A stretch of DNA of 31,746 nt from Lachnospiraceae bacterium UBA7060 (GTDB lineage Bacteria; Bacillota; Clostridia; Lachnospirales; Lachnospiraceae), in the NCBI GenBank assembly GCA_002493835.1, contig DLAA01000036.1, positions 1 through 31,746 on the forward strand, in the 5' to 3' direction. Below the pieces are notes generated by a model that had not been told where the DNA came from, searched no databases, and saw only the letters and a program-made list of their open reading frames with translations. The translations under genes were made by a program, and so were the position numbers. Below, piece by piece: positions 24,209 to 31,156 of this stretch (position 1 is the stretch's first letter; every line of letters begins with the position of its first letter).

Positions 24209-24709
24209 CTACTGTACCGCCTCCGCCAGCGTAGACTGATCCGTTTCATACCAGAAGCTGTCTGATCTCTGCAGATAACCGCCGATCTTTAAAATATCAT
24301 TTTCCGGATAAGACTTGACCGTATCCTTATTGATGGTTTCTTTCACATTGATGCAGTCCGCCATACCGTTTTCCCTAAGCTTTAAAATGACTTCTGCCGT
24401 GTCTGACGGGAGGAGCAGCTTCGTGCTCTGCCGGAACCCCACCGTCCCAAAGGTAAGCTGCTTGCTTTTGCCCTTGAGATCCTCCTTCCTGACCGTCGTA
24501 AATTCCTTAATTTTTCCTTCGTTCTGCTTGATCATCTCCTTAAACTGTGCCGCCTTTTCCTCAGCTTCCTTCTTTGCCTCCGCAATAGCCGCATTCATCT
24601 CTGCCGTGATCACGCTGAGCTGGTTCTCCGCATCGCCCATCACCTTTAAACACATGTCAACTTCTTCCCAGCTCCTAAGCTGCGGTTCTGTCACTCTCTT
24701 TCTTGCCAT
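24209..24709 (-). CDS. gam: Mu Gam-like DNA-end-binding protein
   Basis: 166 residues; GGAGGGG 8 nt upstream. Long N-terminal coiled helices (WEEVDMCLKVMGDAENQLSV, AIAEAKKEAEEKAAQFKEMI), then the conserved KQLTFGTVGFRQSTKLLL strand and a KETINKDTVKSY segment, as in PF07352. Gam is a Ku-like protein that binds double-strand ends and protects phage DNA from host exonucleases. It follows MuB and two small genes. Confidence 0.92.
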   Translation of the reverse strand: MARKRVTEPQLRSWEEVDMCLKVMGDAENQLSVITAEMNAAIAEAKKEAEEKAAQFKEMIKQNEGKIKEFTTVRKEDLKGKSKQLTFGTVGFRQSTKLLLPSDTAEVILKLRENGMADCINVKETINKDTVKSYPENDILKIGGYLQRSDSFWYETDQSTLAEAVQ

Positions 24710-24734
24710 TTTAATCCCCTCCTGTGATTTTTAT

Positions 24735-24959
24735 TTATACTGTCCGCTTATCCCTGCGCTTTTTCATAAAATCCGGCACCTGCAGAACACCGCCTGTCCG
24801 GATGGGCGGCTGCGGTGCAGGATTTATGGTGACATTCGCAAAACTTTTCACACACATTTTCTCCTGGTCCAGCACCCGGAACACCGCTTCCTGGATCATC
24901 ACGGCCGCCCTTTCCTCCCCGTCCCCATTTCCCTCAAATCTCAATAAAATCTGTTTCAT
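24735..24959 (-). CDS. Small hypothetical early protein
   Basis: 74 residues from MKQILLRFEGNG; AAGGAGG lies upstream and the start nearly touches the previous stop. It is a mixed helix/strand protein: FEGNGDGEERAAVMIQEAVF, NVTINPAPQPPIRTGG and a basic end (MKKRRDKRTV). No domain is recognised. Lies in the MuB-Gam interval, where Mu-like phages carry variable small accessory genes. Confidence 0.65.
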   Translation of the reverse strand: MKQILLRFEGNGDGEERAAVMIQEAVFRVLDQEKMCVKSFANVTINPAPQPPIRTGGVLQVPDFMKKRRDKRTV

Positions 24960-24960
24960 C

Positions 24961-25311
24961 CTATGCTTCCCCTCCTTCCGCATTTTCCCATATGTTCTTT
25001 TCAAGCGCCATCTGGATGGCATCAAAGTCATAATCATGCTGCTTAAACTGGTTAAATTTATTTTCCTGTTTTACCCTGCCCCCTGTATCCTTCCGCTTCT
25101 GCAGGTTCCTCATGATGCCGATGGTATAGCTTTCCTTGTACCCAGGGTACCTGGACATATGGATCCGCAGGGCCTCCGCCACCACCTCCCCATCAAACTT
25201 ATCCCAGCTTCCTTCCACCCGGTCCTTTACCGACTGCGCAATCCTGCCGGATTTCCTGGTCCGGCTTAAGACTTTCCAGTATTCCTCTTTTATCTGCTCC
25301 AGGTTATCCAT
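24961..25311 (-). CDS. Hypothetical early protein with DnaD-like C-terminal pattern
   Basis: About 116 residues from MDNLEQIKEEY; AAGGCGG lies 8 nt upstream. The first 80 residues are helical, with YTIGIMRNLQKRKDTGG. The segment KFNQFKQHDYDFDAIQMALE near the end resembles the FxNFxQRxYDF/Y pattern that closes DnaD-type replication proteins. That likeness is short and may be coincidental. It sits directly after MuB. Confidence 0.6.
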   Translation of the reverse strand: MDNLEQIKEEYWKVLSRTRKSGRIAQSVKDRVEGSWDKFDGEVVAEALRIHMSRYPGYKESYTIGIMRNLQKRKDTGGRVKQENKFNQFKQHDYDFDAIQMALEKNIWENAEGGEA

Positions 25312-25327
25312 ATGCACCACCGCCTTC

Positions 25328-26245
25328 CTAGCCTATGTTCATCTCCCGCATCATTTTCGTAAGTCCGGGGCTTGTAATTTCCTCAAAAACTGCTGCCGTA
25401 TTTATAAATACATTGACGGCCCCGCGCATCCCATAGTTGGTCCTGCAGATGCGGTAAAGGAGCTCCAATGCGGTTTCCTCCGTCACATACCCGCCAAAGA
25501 CTGCCTGCACGTCCTGTTTGGTTATGTTGCTGACAAGCACCTGCCGCCTCATGCCGATCCGGGAAAAAAGCTGTGCAAAATCCGCCCTGCCAGTACCTTT
25601 CAGCTTGCTGTAAACCTCGTCATTCCCTATAAAGCAGATACCCACGCCGCCCTCATCCGCGATACAGCGCAGGTGGTTCAGCGCCCGTACCGTCAGGTGC
25701 TGGGCCTCATCGATCACCACCACCCTGCCGGATCCTTTCAGCTTGTTTACGATCTCCATGGTCTGTTTCCTGGAAACCCGCTCCCGGACGCCAAGCTGCT
25801 CCGCCAGTTTTTCATTTACCCCTGTGATAGAGGAATAAGTAGGCGATATGGTGATCCCGATGGCCAGCGCATTGTTCTCCAGATAATTTTTGAAAGCCAT
25901 GGTCTTACCGATCCCGGCGTCCCCATAAACCACGGATATCTTTCCCTGCAGATGGGAATATTTGATCGCGTTGATTACGTTCCGGCTGATAGTTGTCTCT
26001 GTATAGTCCGGTTCCTTCGGCGCAACCTTTTTCTGAATGCTGATAGCCGCCAGCTCCTCAATCTTATTGATGATCGTGTGCGGCGCCTTATAAGTACCTG
26101 ACAGGAATCCGGACAAGGCGGATGGCGATACATCCAGTTCCCTGGCCACCTGCGCCTGCGTTTTCTTTGTGGTTCCCATGTACTGCTTGATAAAGTTACA
26201 TGCCTCCACATATTCCATTACCACTTTTTCATTTTTTTCTTCCAT
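25328..26245 (-). CDS. MuB-like AAA+ target-selection ATPase
   Basis: 305 residues. The start at 26245 has AGGAGG 6 nt upstream, overlapping the transposase stop; the longer reading to 26683 is antisense-like and discarded. Residues ~25-55 form an XRE-type HTH (TQAQVARELDVSPSALSGFL), which also occurs in MuB. Walker A is GDAGIGKT (108-115), Walker B VVVIDEAQH (175-183), and an Arg-rich sensor region follows with FSRIGMRR. MuB binds DNA non-specifically with ATP, directs MuA to targets and gives target immunity. Confidence 0.93.
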   Translation of the reverse strand: MEEKNEKVVMEYVEACNFIKQYMGTTKKTQAQVARELDVSPSALSGFLSGTYKAPHTIINKIEELAAISIQKKVAPKEPDYTETTISRNVINAIKYSHLQGKISVVYGDAGIGKTMAFKNYLENNALAIGITISPTYSSITGVNEKLAEQLGVRERVSRKQTMEIVNKLKGSGRVVVIDEAQHLTVRALNHLRCIADEGGVGICFIGNDEVYSKLKGTGRADFAQLFSRIGMRRQVLVSNITKQDVQAVFGGYVTEETALELLYRICRTNYGMRGAVNVFINTAAVFEEITSPGLTKMMREMNIG

Positions 26246-26255
26246 CTTTTTCCTC

Positions 26256-28199
26256 CTAGTTCTCCCTTCCTTTTTCCATCCTTTCCAATGCCGCTGTCCA
26301 GTCAATGGGTTCCGCATAACTTCCCACCGCCACTGCCACAGCCTCTGTATCATCATCAACCGCCCTGATCGGCACGATGACTTTCGGATCCAGCTTCTCC
26401 CCGGCGGACATCCTCTCCTCCGCTTCCCGCATAATAAGTGCCAGCGCATCGTCCGCTTCGATCCCTTTCTTTTTCTTATAGCCCCTGACCGTCCTCTCAA
26501 GCGTCCTGATCTCCCGCTGATACTCCGCGACTTCATCCTTGGAGCCGAAATAACTGCTGACAGGCGCCTGTTTCGCGGTACAGAGGAAACGGTCGTTTTC
26601 ATCGTAGACCCTGACCTGTGCCAGATCATCCGGGTCATACCTGACATAGACCTTTTCCCGGTCATGCCCCATGATGAGTTCATCGGAGTAAAAACGGATC
26701 TCCGTGTCGTACATCTTAATCTTCACGCCCCGGTTGACCGTCTGCATCCGGCTGGTGCGAAGAAGCATCAGGTTCAGCTCATCTTGTGTGGCAACCCGCT
26801 GCTCATACAGGCAGGCCGCAAACACTTCATCCCGTGTTCTCCCGTTCATGCCAGCACCGGAGTGGGGCTGTTTGTTAAACCACCCCTGGATAAAGATATC
26901 CACATACTCCCTAAACTCATCAATGATAACGAAGTTCTCCGCATGTTTCCCGGTCTTTTTCAGCCGCTCCGGCCTCTCCGCGATGGTACCGCCCGTGTAA
27001 CCGTCGAAGAGCTTGGAAAAACAGTTCTTCACATCCACAAACGCCCTTTCCACGATCTTTGCCCTGGCATTTTTGACCATTGCCGTGCGGAACTCTATCC
27101 CAAGCCGCTGCAGGATCGTAGGCGGCTCGTGTTCATCCGTCTTTGCACTCTTCCTGAACCCCCGTCCCCCGATGTCATGTGTCAAAAACTCACGCCCGTT
27201 ATCAGAGTAGATCCGTTTCGGGCTCCCGCAGGCGGTGATCCCCCGGCGCAGCGCCTGGATGGTCGCGTCAGAGGACGGCGCATCCGTCACATACCATCCC
27301 ACCATCTTCCGGCTCCTGACGTCCAAAAATGCCGTCAGATAAACCCGGATCGGCTTTGAGCTCTCCCCGCCGTCTACAAAGATATCAAAAGTGTGGTTAT
27401 CACATACCCAGATATCATTGCTGTGCAGGTCATCGTAGGTACGCTCTATGTAGTTGGCGCATTCGTCTCGGAAAACTTTCTCCCCTTCCCGGAAGTATTT
27501 CTGCACCGGTACCGGGATGTTCCTGTCGATCTCCCTGTTAAACGTCGTGCTGGACGCTAACGGCAGGAGTTTCTGGTCATACCGGTCCGGGTGTTGTTCA
27601 ATCTCCAGCTTTGTCAGGGTCATGCACAATTCAACGGATTTTTTACTCTGGTCGAGGAAGTAATACTCAAAGATGTCAAACGCTTCCTTTGGTACCGCCC
27701 GCTTATGGTTTTCATGTTTGCCGCGCCTGTCTAACAGCCCACCGTCGCCCTGCTCCCTAAGTGCCTGTTTCTTCCGGTACAGGATCCTTCCCGAAAAACT
27801 TTTCCCGGGATAAGTCTCCTTCAGGTACACGACATACTCCTCCGTAGCCTCTTTTTTGTTACGGCCAGGCGGTTTGTAGGCATCCCATTCCTCTATGACT
27901 TTCTTCCAGAAAAGGATCTCCTCCCGCTCTTCTGCAGAAAGGTGCTCTATGTCTGTCACTGGAACCGGCTTTGCCTCCCTGGGTTTCCCGCTGTTAGCCT
28001 TTCTGGACTCGATCCGCCTGTACTTGGCAATCAGCTTCGGCTCGATCGATGCCAGCGGGATCATGTAATTTAATCCTTTAGCACCTTTTTGCCCCCACCT
28101 TTCATAAGCAGTCAGCTTCTTTTCCGCGATCAGCTTAACCACATATCTCTCCGTACATCCCCGCAGGGCAGCATACTCTTTTACGGTCAATTCTTCCAA
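26256..28199 (-). CDS. MuA-type DDE transposase
   Basis: 647 residues starting from TTG, with AGGTGG 4-5 nt upstream. The N-terminus is a small HTH (EYAALRGCTERYVVKLIAEK). A retroviral-integrase-type catalytic core follows: Asp267 in IWVCDNHTFD, Asp333 in RIYSDNGREF and Glu384 in AKIVERAFVDV, giving an intact DDE triad with a D-E gap of 51. Then come the Mu beta-barrel (FYSDELIMGHDREKVYVRYD) and a C-terminal acidic/helical part that in Mu contacts MuB. It inserts and replicates the phage by transposition at the TG ends. A TTG start and a structured leader suggest translation is kept low. Confidence 0.95.
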   Translation of the reverse strand: MEELTVKEYAALRGCTERYVVKLIAEKKLTAYERWGQKGAKGLNYMIPLASIEPKLIAKYRRIESRKANSGKPREAKPVPVTDIEHLSAEEREEILFWKKVIEEWDAYKPPGRNKKEATEEYVVYLKETYPGKSFSGRILYRKKQALREQGDGGLLDRRGKHENHKRAVPKEAFDIFEYYFLDQSKKSVELCMTLTKLEIEQHPDRYDQKLLPLASSTTFNREIDRNIPVPVQKYFREGEKVFRDECANYIERTYDDLHSNDIWVCDNHTFDIFVDGGESSKPIRVYLTAFLDVRSRKMVGWYVTDAPSSDATIQALRRGITACGSPKRIYSDNGREFLTHDIGGRGFRKSAKTDEHEPPTILQRLGIEFRTAMVKNARAKIVERAFVDVKNCFSKLFDGYTGGTIAERPERLKKTGKHAENFVIIDEFREYVDIFIQGWFNKQPHSGAGMNGRTRDEVFAACLYEQRVATQDELNLMLLRTSRMQTVNRGVKIKMYDTEIRFYSDELIMGHDREKVYVRYDPDDLAQVRVYDENDRFLCTAKQAPVSSYFGSKDEVAEYQREIRTLERTVRGYKKKKGIEADDALALIMREAEERMSAGEKLDPKVIVPIRAVDDDTEAVAVAVGSYAEPIDWTAALERMEKGREN

Positions 28200-28200
28200 A

Positions 28201-28326
28201 ATCCCACCTTCTTTGCTTGACAGTCCACAGCCCCCTGTGCTATGTTTGAGATGGTAACATCTCTCCTAAGATGTTACCGCTTTTTCCAGTCCCCATGGCC
28301 GCAAGGCCTTGGGGCTTTCCATTTCT
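28201..28326. promoter_or_regulatory. Structured leader of the transposase gene, three inverted repeats
   Basis: Between the HTH gene and the transposase lie three inverted repeats. They are CACAG/CTGTG (226-239), a perfect 10-bp GGTAACATCT/AGATGTTACC with a 6-nt gap (253-278), and CCCCATGGCC/GGCCTTGGGG with loop GCAA (291-314), all as offsets in the 28 kb block. The middle one is followed by GCTTTTT on the + strand, but no + strand gene reads into it, so it is more likely an operator or an RNA hairpin. A short SD-like AGGAG lies in its loop. Confidence 0.6.
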
Positions 28327-28521
28327 TTAGGAAGGAATCGCCAGCGTCTCCCTGATCAGCCTTATGTTCTCTTCCTTCCTGTTGCGCCCCGTCAGCACGT
28401 CATTCACCACCCGGTAATTGATCCCGCACTGGTCTGCCAGCTCACGCTGCGTCATGCCCCGCCTGTCGAGTTCACTTTTTACCCTGATCCCAAAATCTGT
28501 CAGCCGCTTTCTCCCTGCCAT
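28327..28521 (-). CDS. Ner/XRE-like small HTH regulator
   Basis: 64 residues from MAGRKRLTDFG; GGGG lies about 7 nt upstream (the reading from 28551 runs into a repeat and is rejected). Nearly the whole protein is one XRE helix-turn-helix: VKSELDRRGMTQRELADQCG, then INYRVVNDVLTGRNRK. In Mu the small HTH protein Ner is encoded before transposase A and turns down early transcription; size, position and fold suggest the same job here. The 10-bp inverted repeat just downstream could be its operator, which is inference. Confidence 0.8.
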   Translation of the reverse strand: MAGRKRLTDFGIRVKSELDRRGMTQRELADQCGINYRVVNDVLTGRNRKEENIRLIRETLAIPS

Positions 28522-28540
28522 CTGCACACCCCTTTCTTTA

Positions 28541-28596
28541 GTCTGCCTCATCAGTGCCGGTAGACCATCCCCGGCAGACAGCGGATTGCTCCGCTG
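28541..28596. repeat. Early-gene leader repeat, copy 2, with hairpins
   Basis: The first 29 bp (541-569) match 29620-29648 at all but one base (it begins GTCTGCCTCATCAGTGCC). Outer arms GTCTGCC (541-547) and GGCAGAC (573-579) pair, and an adjacent 7-bp hairpin CAGCGGA/TCCGCTG (579-596) has a GCAA loop in the leftward transcript. It fills the leader of the Ner-like gene. Confidence 0.75.
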
Positions 28597-28603
28597 TTTC
28601 GGC

Positions 28604-28921
28604 TCACTCTGCCTGACTATTCAAAAGCAGCCAGTCCTCCGCCAAAAGATCCTCCTGTGTCGCCACCCATGGAACCAGAGTATCGTCAGCCGTCTTCAGC
28701 TCCAGGTACGGCCTGTTCTCCATACCGTAATCGAAATCCGAAGTCCCCTCGGGTTCCACCAGGCGGATCCACATGCATCCCTGGTTCCATCCCGGCCACC
28801 CATTCCTTGCCGCTTTGCCGCCGTCTTTCACATGGGCCAGGGCCTCCCCGAAATCCGTCACAAACATCTCTGCCCGCCCTTCAAATACTTTCATTGCCTC
28901 CGCCGTCTTCATCCTCTCCAT
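28604..28921 (-). CDS. tad2: Tad2-like (DUF2829) protein, candidate anti-Thoeris factor
   Basis: 105 residues from MERMKTAEAM; the ATG at 28921 has GGAGG 8 nt upstream, while the longer frame to 29128 is an overlap artefact. The family signature is complete: FGEALAHVKDGGKAARNGWP, then GCMWIRLVEPEG and PYLELKTADDTLVPWV followed by ATQEDLLAEDW. DUF2829 proteins include Tad2, which binds and sequesters the gcADPR signal of Thoeris defence. Many family members are only predicted to do so. It sits among early accessory genes, where anti-defence proteins are expected. Confidence 0.85.
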   Translation of the reverse strand: MERMKTAEAMKVFEGRAEMFVTDFGEALAHVKDGGKAARNGWPGWNQGCMWIRLVEPEGTSDFDYGMENRPYLELKTADDTLVPWVATQEDLLAEDWLLLNSQAE

Positions 28922-28940
28922 CCCTTTTTCCTCCATCTTT

Positions 28941-29147
28941 TTATTTTGAACCTGCCAGTTTCCGCAGCATGTTCCATGTAGATACTTTTCGGTAAATGGT
29001 TTCCCCCTCTGGATCCTCCGGTATCGGTACCCGTACCGGCCCGATCCGTCCACACGTCTCCATGATCTGCGCCTGGGCATAGGTAAGGCCACGCCCCGCT
29101 GCGTCCTTATGGAATGTCCCCAGATCATGGATCCTCCTGCTCTTCAT
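28941..29147 (-). CDS. Hypothetical small early protein
   Basis: 68 residues from MKSRRIHDLGTFHKD; AAAGGAG lies 6-7 nt upstream of the ATG at 29147. The gene overlaps the end of the zinc-ribbon gene by 23 bp, suggesting coupling. It is basic with a central helix (GLTYAQAQIMETCGRIGPVR) and a closing STWNMLRKLAGSK. No domain recognised. Confidence 0.65.
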   Translation of the reverse strand: MKSRRIHDLGTFHKDAAGRGLTYAQAQIMETCGRIGPVRVPIPEDPEGETIYRKVSTWNMLRKLAGSK

Positions 29148-29376
29148 TTTCGTCTCCTTTTCCTTTTGTTCCGGTCGATGACTGATCTGTCTGTTCAGCA
29201 TCTTTCAAATATCTTCTCTTTAATAAATTCTGACAGCCGCAATACGGACAGTCCACAGCATCCCAATTTTCTCTCATACCAAAAATAGTCGCTGCAACTT
29301 TTACCGTATAAACAGTTTCCTTTCTCAGGTCGAGTACATGATTACATACCTCGCAATACTTCTCCTTGATTTTCAT
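29125..29376 (-). CDS. Zinc-ribbon-like early protein
   Basis: 83 residues; AAGG about 7-8 nt upstream. Two Cys pairs, CEVC (8-11) and CPYCGC (43-48), are set 32 residues apart with a strand-rich part between (ETVYTVKVAATIFGM), a classic zinc ribbon. The C-terminal 25 residues are acidic and low-complexity. It may bind nucleic acid or a host protein; not recognised beyond that. Confidence 0.7.
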   Translation of the reverse strand: MKIKEKYCEVCNHVLDLRKETVYTVKVAATIFGMRENWDAVDCPYCGCQNLLKRRYLKDAEQTDQSSTGTKGKGDENEEQEDP

Positions 29377-29397
29377 TTTTCACCTTCCTTTCCGCCC

Positions 29398-29601
29398 CTA
29401 TCCAAATGTTCTCACCACATCCATGATCATGGCAATGCCGGAATCGCAGGCTATGTTGACATTCCTGACGCATTGATTGCCAAACGTGATCTGTATCTTC
29501 TCACCGTCATCGCCCAACTCCATCTGTTCAATGTCTGCTCCTGCCCTGGTCGCCCGGAGCAGGTGTTTTAACAGCATCACAATCTCTTCTTTGTCCTCCA
29601 T
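29398..29601 (-). CDS. Hypothetical small early protein
   Basis: 67 residues; AAGGAGG 6 nt upstream. The N-terminal helix EEIVMLLKHLLRATRAGADI is followed by strand-like segments (GEKIQITFGNQCVRNVNIAC) and a closing helix. No family recognised. Its leader is the first copy of the 29-bp early repeat. Confidence 0.65.
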   Translation of the reverse strand: MEDKEEIVMLLKHLLRATRAGADIEQMELGDDGEKIQITFGNQCVRNVNIACDSGIAMIMDVVRTFG

Positions 29602-29619
29602 CCGTATCCTCCTTTCCGG

Positions 29620-29648
29620 TCTGCCCCATCAGTGCCGGTAGACCATCT
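29620..29648. repeat. Early-gene leader repeat, copy 1
   Basis: A 29-bp sequence differing at one position from 28541-28569. It lies between the Cys-rich gene and the 67-residue gene, just before the ribosome site of the latter. GGTCT and AGACC arms could pair in the leftward transcript. Confidence 0.75.
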
Positions 29649-29658
29649 GCTGCAGGCA

Positions 29659-30030
29659 TCAAATATCTTCTGATCCATCACCGGAAGAAGATACCGGAAT
29701 ATTGATACACTGTTTGGGCACCCCATATTTCTCAATAGCCTTCCTATATTTGGAAATATCCCGGTCACAACTATCGGAATCCGCCTCCCGCAGCATGGCA
29801 TTTTCTTCCATCATCTGTTGCACACACTCATCGCAAGTGTTCTTGTTCAAGGCAAAATCAACGATCTCCGTCAGGCATTCCTCACAAAAGTCCATATCAG
29901 CCAGCTGATTCATCAGTACCGCCAAATTTTTCCGTATGTACATTGACGTGAGCTTATCACATGAGGAAGGAACCATTTTTAACGGCTCTCCGCTAATCAC
30001 CTCACCACATCTGTCACAATAAAATTTCAT
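29659..30030 (-). CDS. Cys-rich (two CxxC pairs plus) early protein
   Basis: About 123 residues from MKFYCDRCGEV, with AGAGG 10 nt upstream; the 30060 start has no site. CDRC (5-8) with CEEC near residue 50 makes a zinc-ribbon module. CDEC near residue 66 and a helical/acidic part follow. The end is Ser/Gly/Asp-rich. It is the first sizeable gene of the early operon. Function unknown; the double CxxC suggests a DNA or protein-binding role. Confidence 0.7.
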   Translation of the reverse strand: MKFYCDRCGEVISGEPLKMVPSSCDKLTSMYIRKNLAVLMNQLADMDFCEECLTEIVDFALNKNTCDECVQQMMEENAMLREADSDSCDRDISKYRKAIEKYGVPKQCINIPVSSSGDGSEDI

Positions 30031-30047
30031 CAACTTTAATCCTCTTT

Positions 30048-30082
30048 CTGTTACCGGCATCCTGACCGCTGTATGCCGGGTT
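30048..30082. other. CCGGCAT/ATGCCGG hairpin in the leader of the first large early gene
   Basis: Seven-bp arms CCGGCAT and ATGCCGG flank a 12-nt loop in the leftward transcript, just upstream of the 30030 gene. Two other early genes have CCGGCA-containing leader hairpins (28541, 29620). It is not followed by a U-tract on the - strand. Confidence 0.5.
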
Positions 30083-30141
30083 ATTTTTTACATTTCTTTC
30101 CCAGAGTTTCCATGCTATAATCTTCTCAGGAGGTATCTTCC

Positions 30142-30270
30142 ATGTTTGGAATCTTTATGAGGATCAGAATGCACCATTGCCTGAATAAGCTGGAAACGCT
30201 GTGGTATGGTGTAACGACTGTATCGTCGGTGACGCTGCCATGTATTTTTCCCGGTCAAAGTCTAGTCTGA
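30142..30270 (+). CDS. Small ORF on the strand opposite to the early operon
   Basis: 42 residues (MFGIFMRIRMHHCLNKLETL...). AGGAGG lies 9 nt before its ATG. A TGCTATAAT sequence at 30113-30121 resembles an extended -10, but transcription would then start within the ribosome site, so a promoter is doubtful. It overlaps the next + ORF in a different frame by 31 bp, suggesting coupled translation. It may simply be a leader peptide. Confidence 0.4.
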   Translation: MFGIFMRIRMHHCLNKLETLWYGVTTVSSVTLPCIFPGQSLV

Positions 30271-30482
30271 AAACGTTGCGCACACTGGAATCCGCCCAGT
30301 GTGTATCCCTTTCCTATGCCGATAACAGCAACCGCCCGCTGACGATCTGCCCCGGAGAGCGGTCTTCCCTGTATCGCCTTGAACGTTCCGAAGTATGGCT
30401 GAACCGTATCATCTCATTTATTGCCGGGATACTGACCACAGTTGCCGCACAGTATATCATTGATTTCTTACGCTCCCTTTAG
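30240..30482 (+). CDS. Small membrane-anchored protein on the opposite strand within the early leader
   Basis: 80 residues from the ATG at 30240 (a GTG at 30201 is possible). The first ~55 residues are basic, with MYFSRSKSSLKTLRTLESAQ; the end is one membrane-type helix, RIISFIAGILTTVAAQYIID. Codon use is like the other genes and it is preceded by a coupled ORF with a strong ribosome site. It converges on, and overlaps by 15 bp, the leftward peptide gene at 30468-30554. An opposite-strand gene inside an early operon leader is consistent with a lysogeny-expressed moron. Family not recognised. Confidence 0.55.
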   Translation: MYFSRSKSSLKTLRTLESAQCVSLSYADNSNRPLTICPGERSSLYRLERSEVWLNRIISFIAGILTTVAAQYIIDFLRSL

Positions 30483-30554
30483 GGCCATACATACCGCGAT
30501 CCCCACCAGTAATCCGGCGATATAAAACACAAACGCCAGAGGATCCTTGTTCAC
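30468..30554 (-). CDS. Tiny single-helix membrane peptide, first gene of the early operon
   Basis: 28 residues from a GTG start, essentially one membrane helix (FVFYIAGLLVGIAVCMAL) ending KGA. AGGAG lies 10 nt upstream. It lies about 130 bp downstream of the strong early promoter and would be the first product made. Small phage membrane peptides can disturb or protect the host membrane; no match is claimed. It is too short for certainty. Confidence 0.5.
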   Translation of the reverse strand: MNKDPLAFVFYIAGLLVGIAVCMALKGA

Positions 30555-30628
30555 CGTTCTGTCATCTCCTTTCCGCACAACGAACTTCCGGCTTGTGCTT
30601 TTTTCTTCTTTTTCCCTACATCTTGTAT

Positions 30629-30657
30629 TTGTTCATGTTTTTGTAACATGATAATAT
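30629..30657 (+). promoter_or_regulatory. Candidate repressor promoter (TTGTTC-17-TAATAT)
   Basis: TTGTTC at 629-634 and TAATAT at 652-657 of the 30 kb block are 17 bp apart and direct transcription rightward to the repressor, leaving a ~95-nt leader that includes the operator at 671-685. An alternative pairs TTGTAA (642-647) with TATACC (664-669). Confidence 0.5.
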
Positions 30658-30670
30658 GTAGGTTATACCA

Positions 30671-30690
30671 ACGGATTTATCCGTAAATTA
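30671..30690. promoter_or_regulatory. Repressor operator O1 overlapping the early start site
   Basis: ACGGATTTATCCGTA is a palindrome (CGGAT/ATCCG) followed by AATTAA. Read on the - strand, TTAATTTACGGATAAATCC matches the distal site O2 at 31261-31282 in its first nine bases and the palindrome core. It lies immediately downstream of the early -10, so a bound repressor would block initiation. Confidence 0.75.
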
Positions 30691-30719
30691 AATATATCTC
30701 ACTTTACTGAGAATGTCAA
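30691..30719 (-). promoter_or_regulatory. Early promoter PE (TTGACA-17-TATATT)
   Basis: On the - strand TTGACA (719-714) and TATATT (696-691) are exactly 17 bp apart, a near-consensus sigma-A promoter. It would drive the leftward early operon from about 30684. The operator O1 covers the start point. Confidence 0.85.
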
Positions 30720-30757
30720 TTCATTTTCTCATTTTATTGTGATTTTAGGAGGAAGCA

Positions 30758-31156
30758 ATGTTTTGGGATCGATTTTACGAATTATGTTGTAGCAAAAATA
30801 CAAGACCAAACCCTGTAGGCCAAGAATTAGGTATATCTTCTGGTATTTTGACAAAATGGAAAACAGGTACATCCTACCCAAACGGGGAAAATCTTATTAA
30901 AATTGCAAAACATTTTAATTGTTCTATTGATTATTTGGTCGGATTAACAGATAAACCAAATTCTTATTTTAATGAGATTTCACCCGAAGATGCAGAAATA
31001 ATAAGAAAAATACATTCACTTTCAACAGAAAATCAAGAAGAACTAATTCATATGGTTAACTACAAATATGAACAATTCTTGAAGAAAAGAAAAGAGTCCT
31101 TATCCCTTTCCACTGAATCCACCCCACTGGATAATACTCTTCATAGACTTGCATGA
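30758..31156 (+). CDS. XRE-family lysogeny repressor
   Basis: 132 residues; AGGAGG with a 6-nt spacer. Residues ~15-65 are a cI/XRE HTH: NPVGQELGISSGILTKWKTG, then YPNGENLIKIAKHFNCSIDY and LVGL. The rest is acidic and helical (EISPEDAEIIRKIHSLSTEN), without a LexA-type peptidase motif, so direct SOS cleavage is unlikely. It is the only sizeable rightward gene, points towards attL, and diverges from the early operon exactly as the c gene does in Mu. Its DNA is markedly AT-rich. The matching palindromes O1, O2 and O3 are its likely operators. Confidence 0.85.
   Translation: MFWDRFYELCCSKNTRPNPVGQELGISSGILTKWKTGTSYPNGENLIKIAKHFNCSIDYLVGLTDKPNSYFNEISPEDAEIIRKIHSLSTENQEELIHMVNYKYEQFLKKRKESLSLSTESTPLDNTLHRLA

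Noticed and set aside
26246..26683. N-terminal extension of the MuB-like protein
   Set aside because: The extension is Arg/Ser/Met-rich shadow of the transposase frame; AGGAGG fixes the start at 26245.
26169..27359. 396-residue rightward open frame
   Set aside because: It is antisense to the transposase, with His/Pro/Arg-rich shadow composition and no family features.
28253..28285. Rightward rho-independent terminator
   Set aside because: Hairpin and T-tract fit, but no rightward gene leads into it; an operator or leader hairpin is more likely.
28922..29128. N-terminal extension of the Tad2-like protein
   Set aside because: It overlaps another gene in a different frame, is Arg-rich and lies outside the DUF2829 domain; a good ribosome site marks 28921.
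30113..30121. Promoter with extended -10 (TGCTATAAT) for the rightward small ORFs
   Set aside because: No -35 at proper spacing, and the start point would fall inside the ribosome site.
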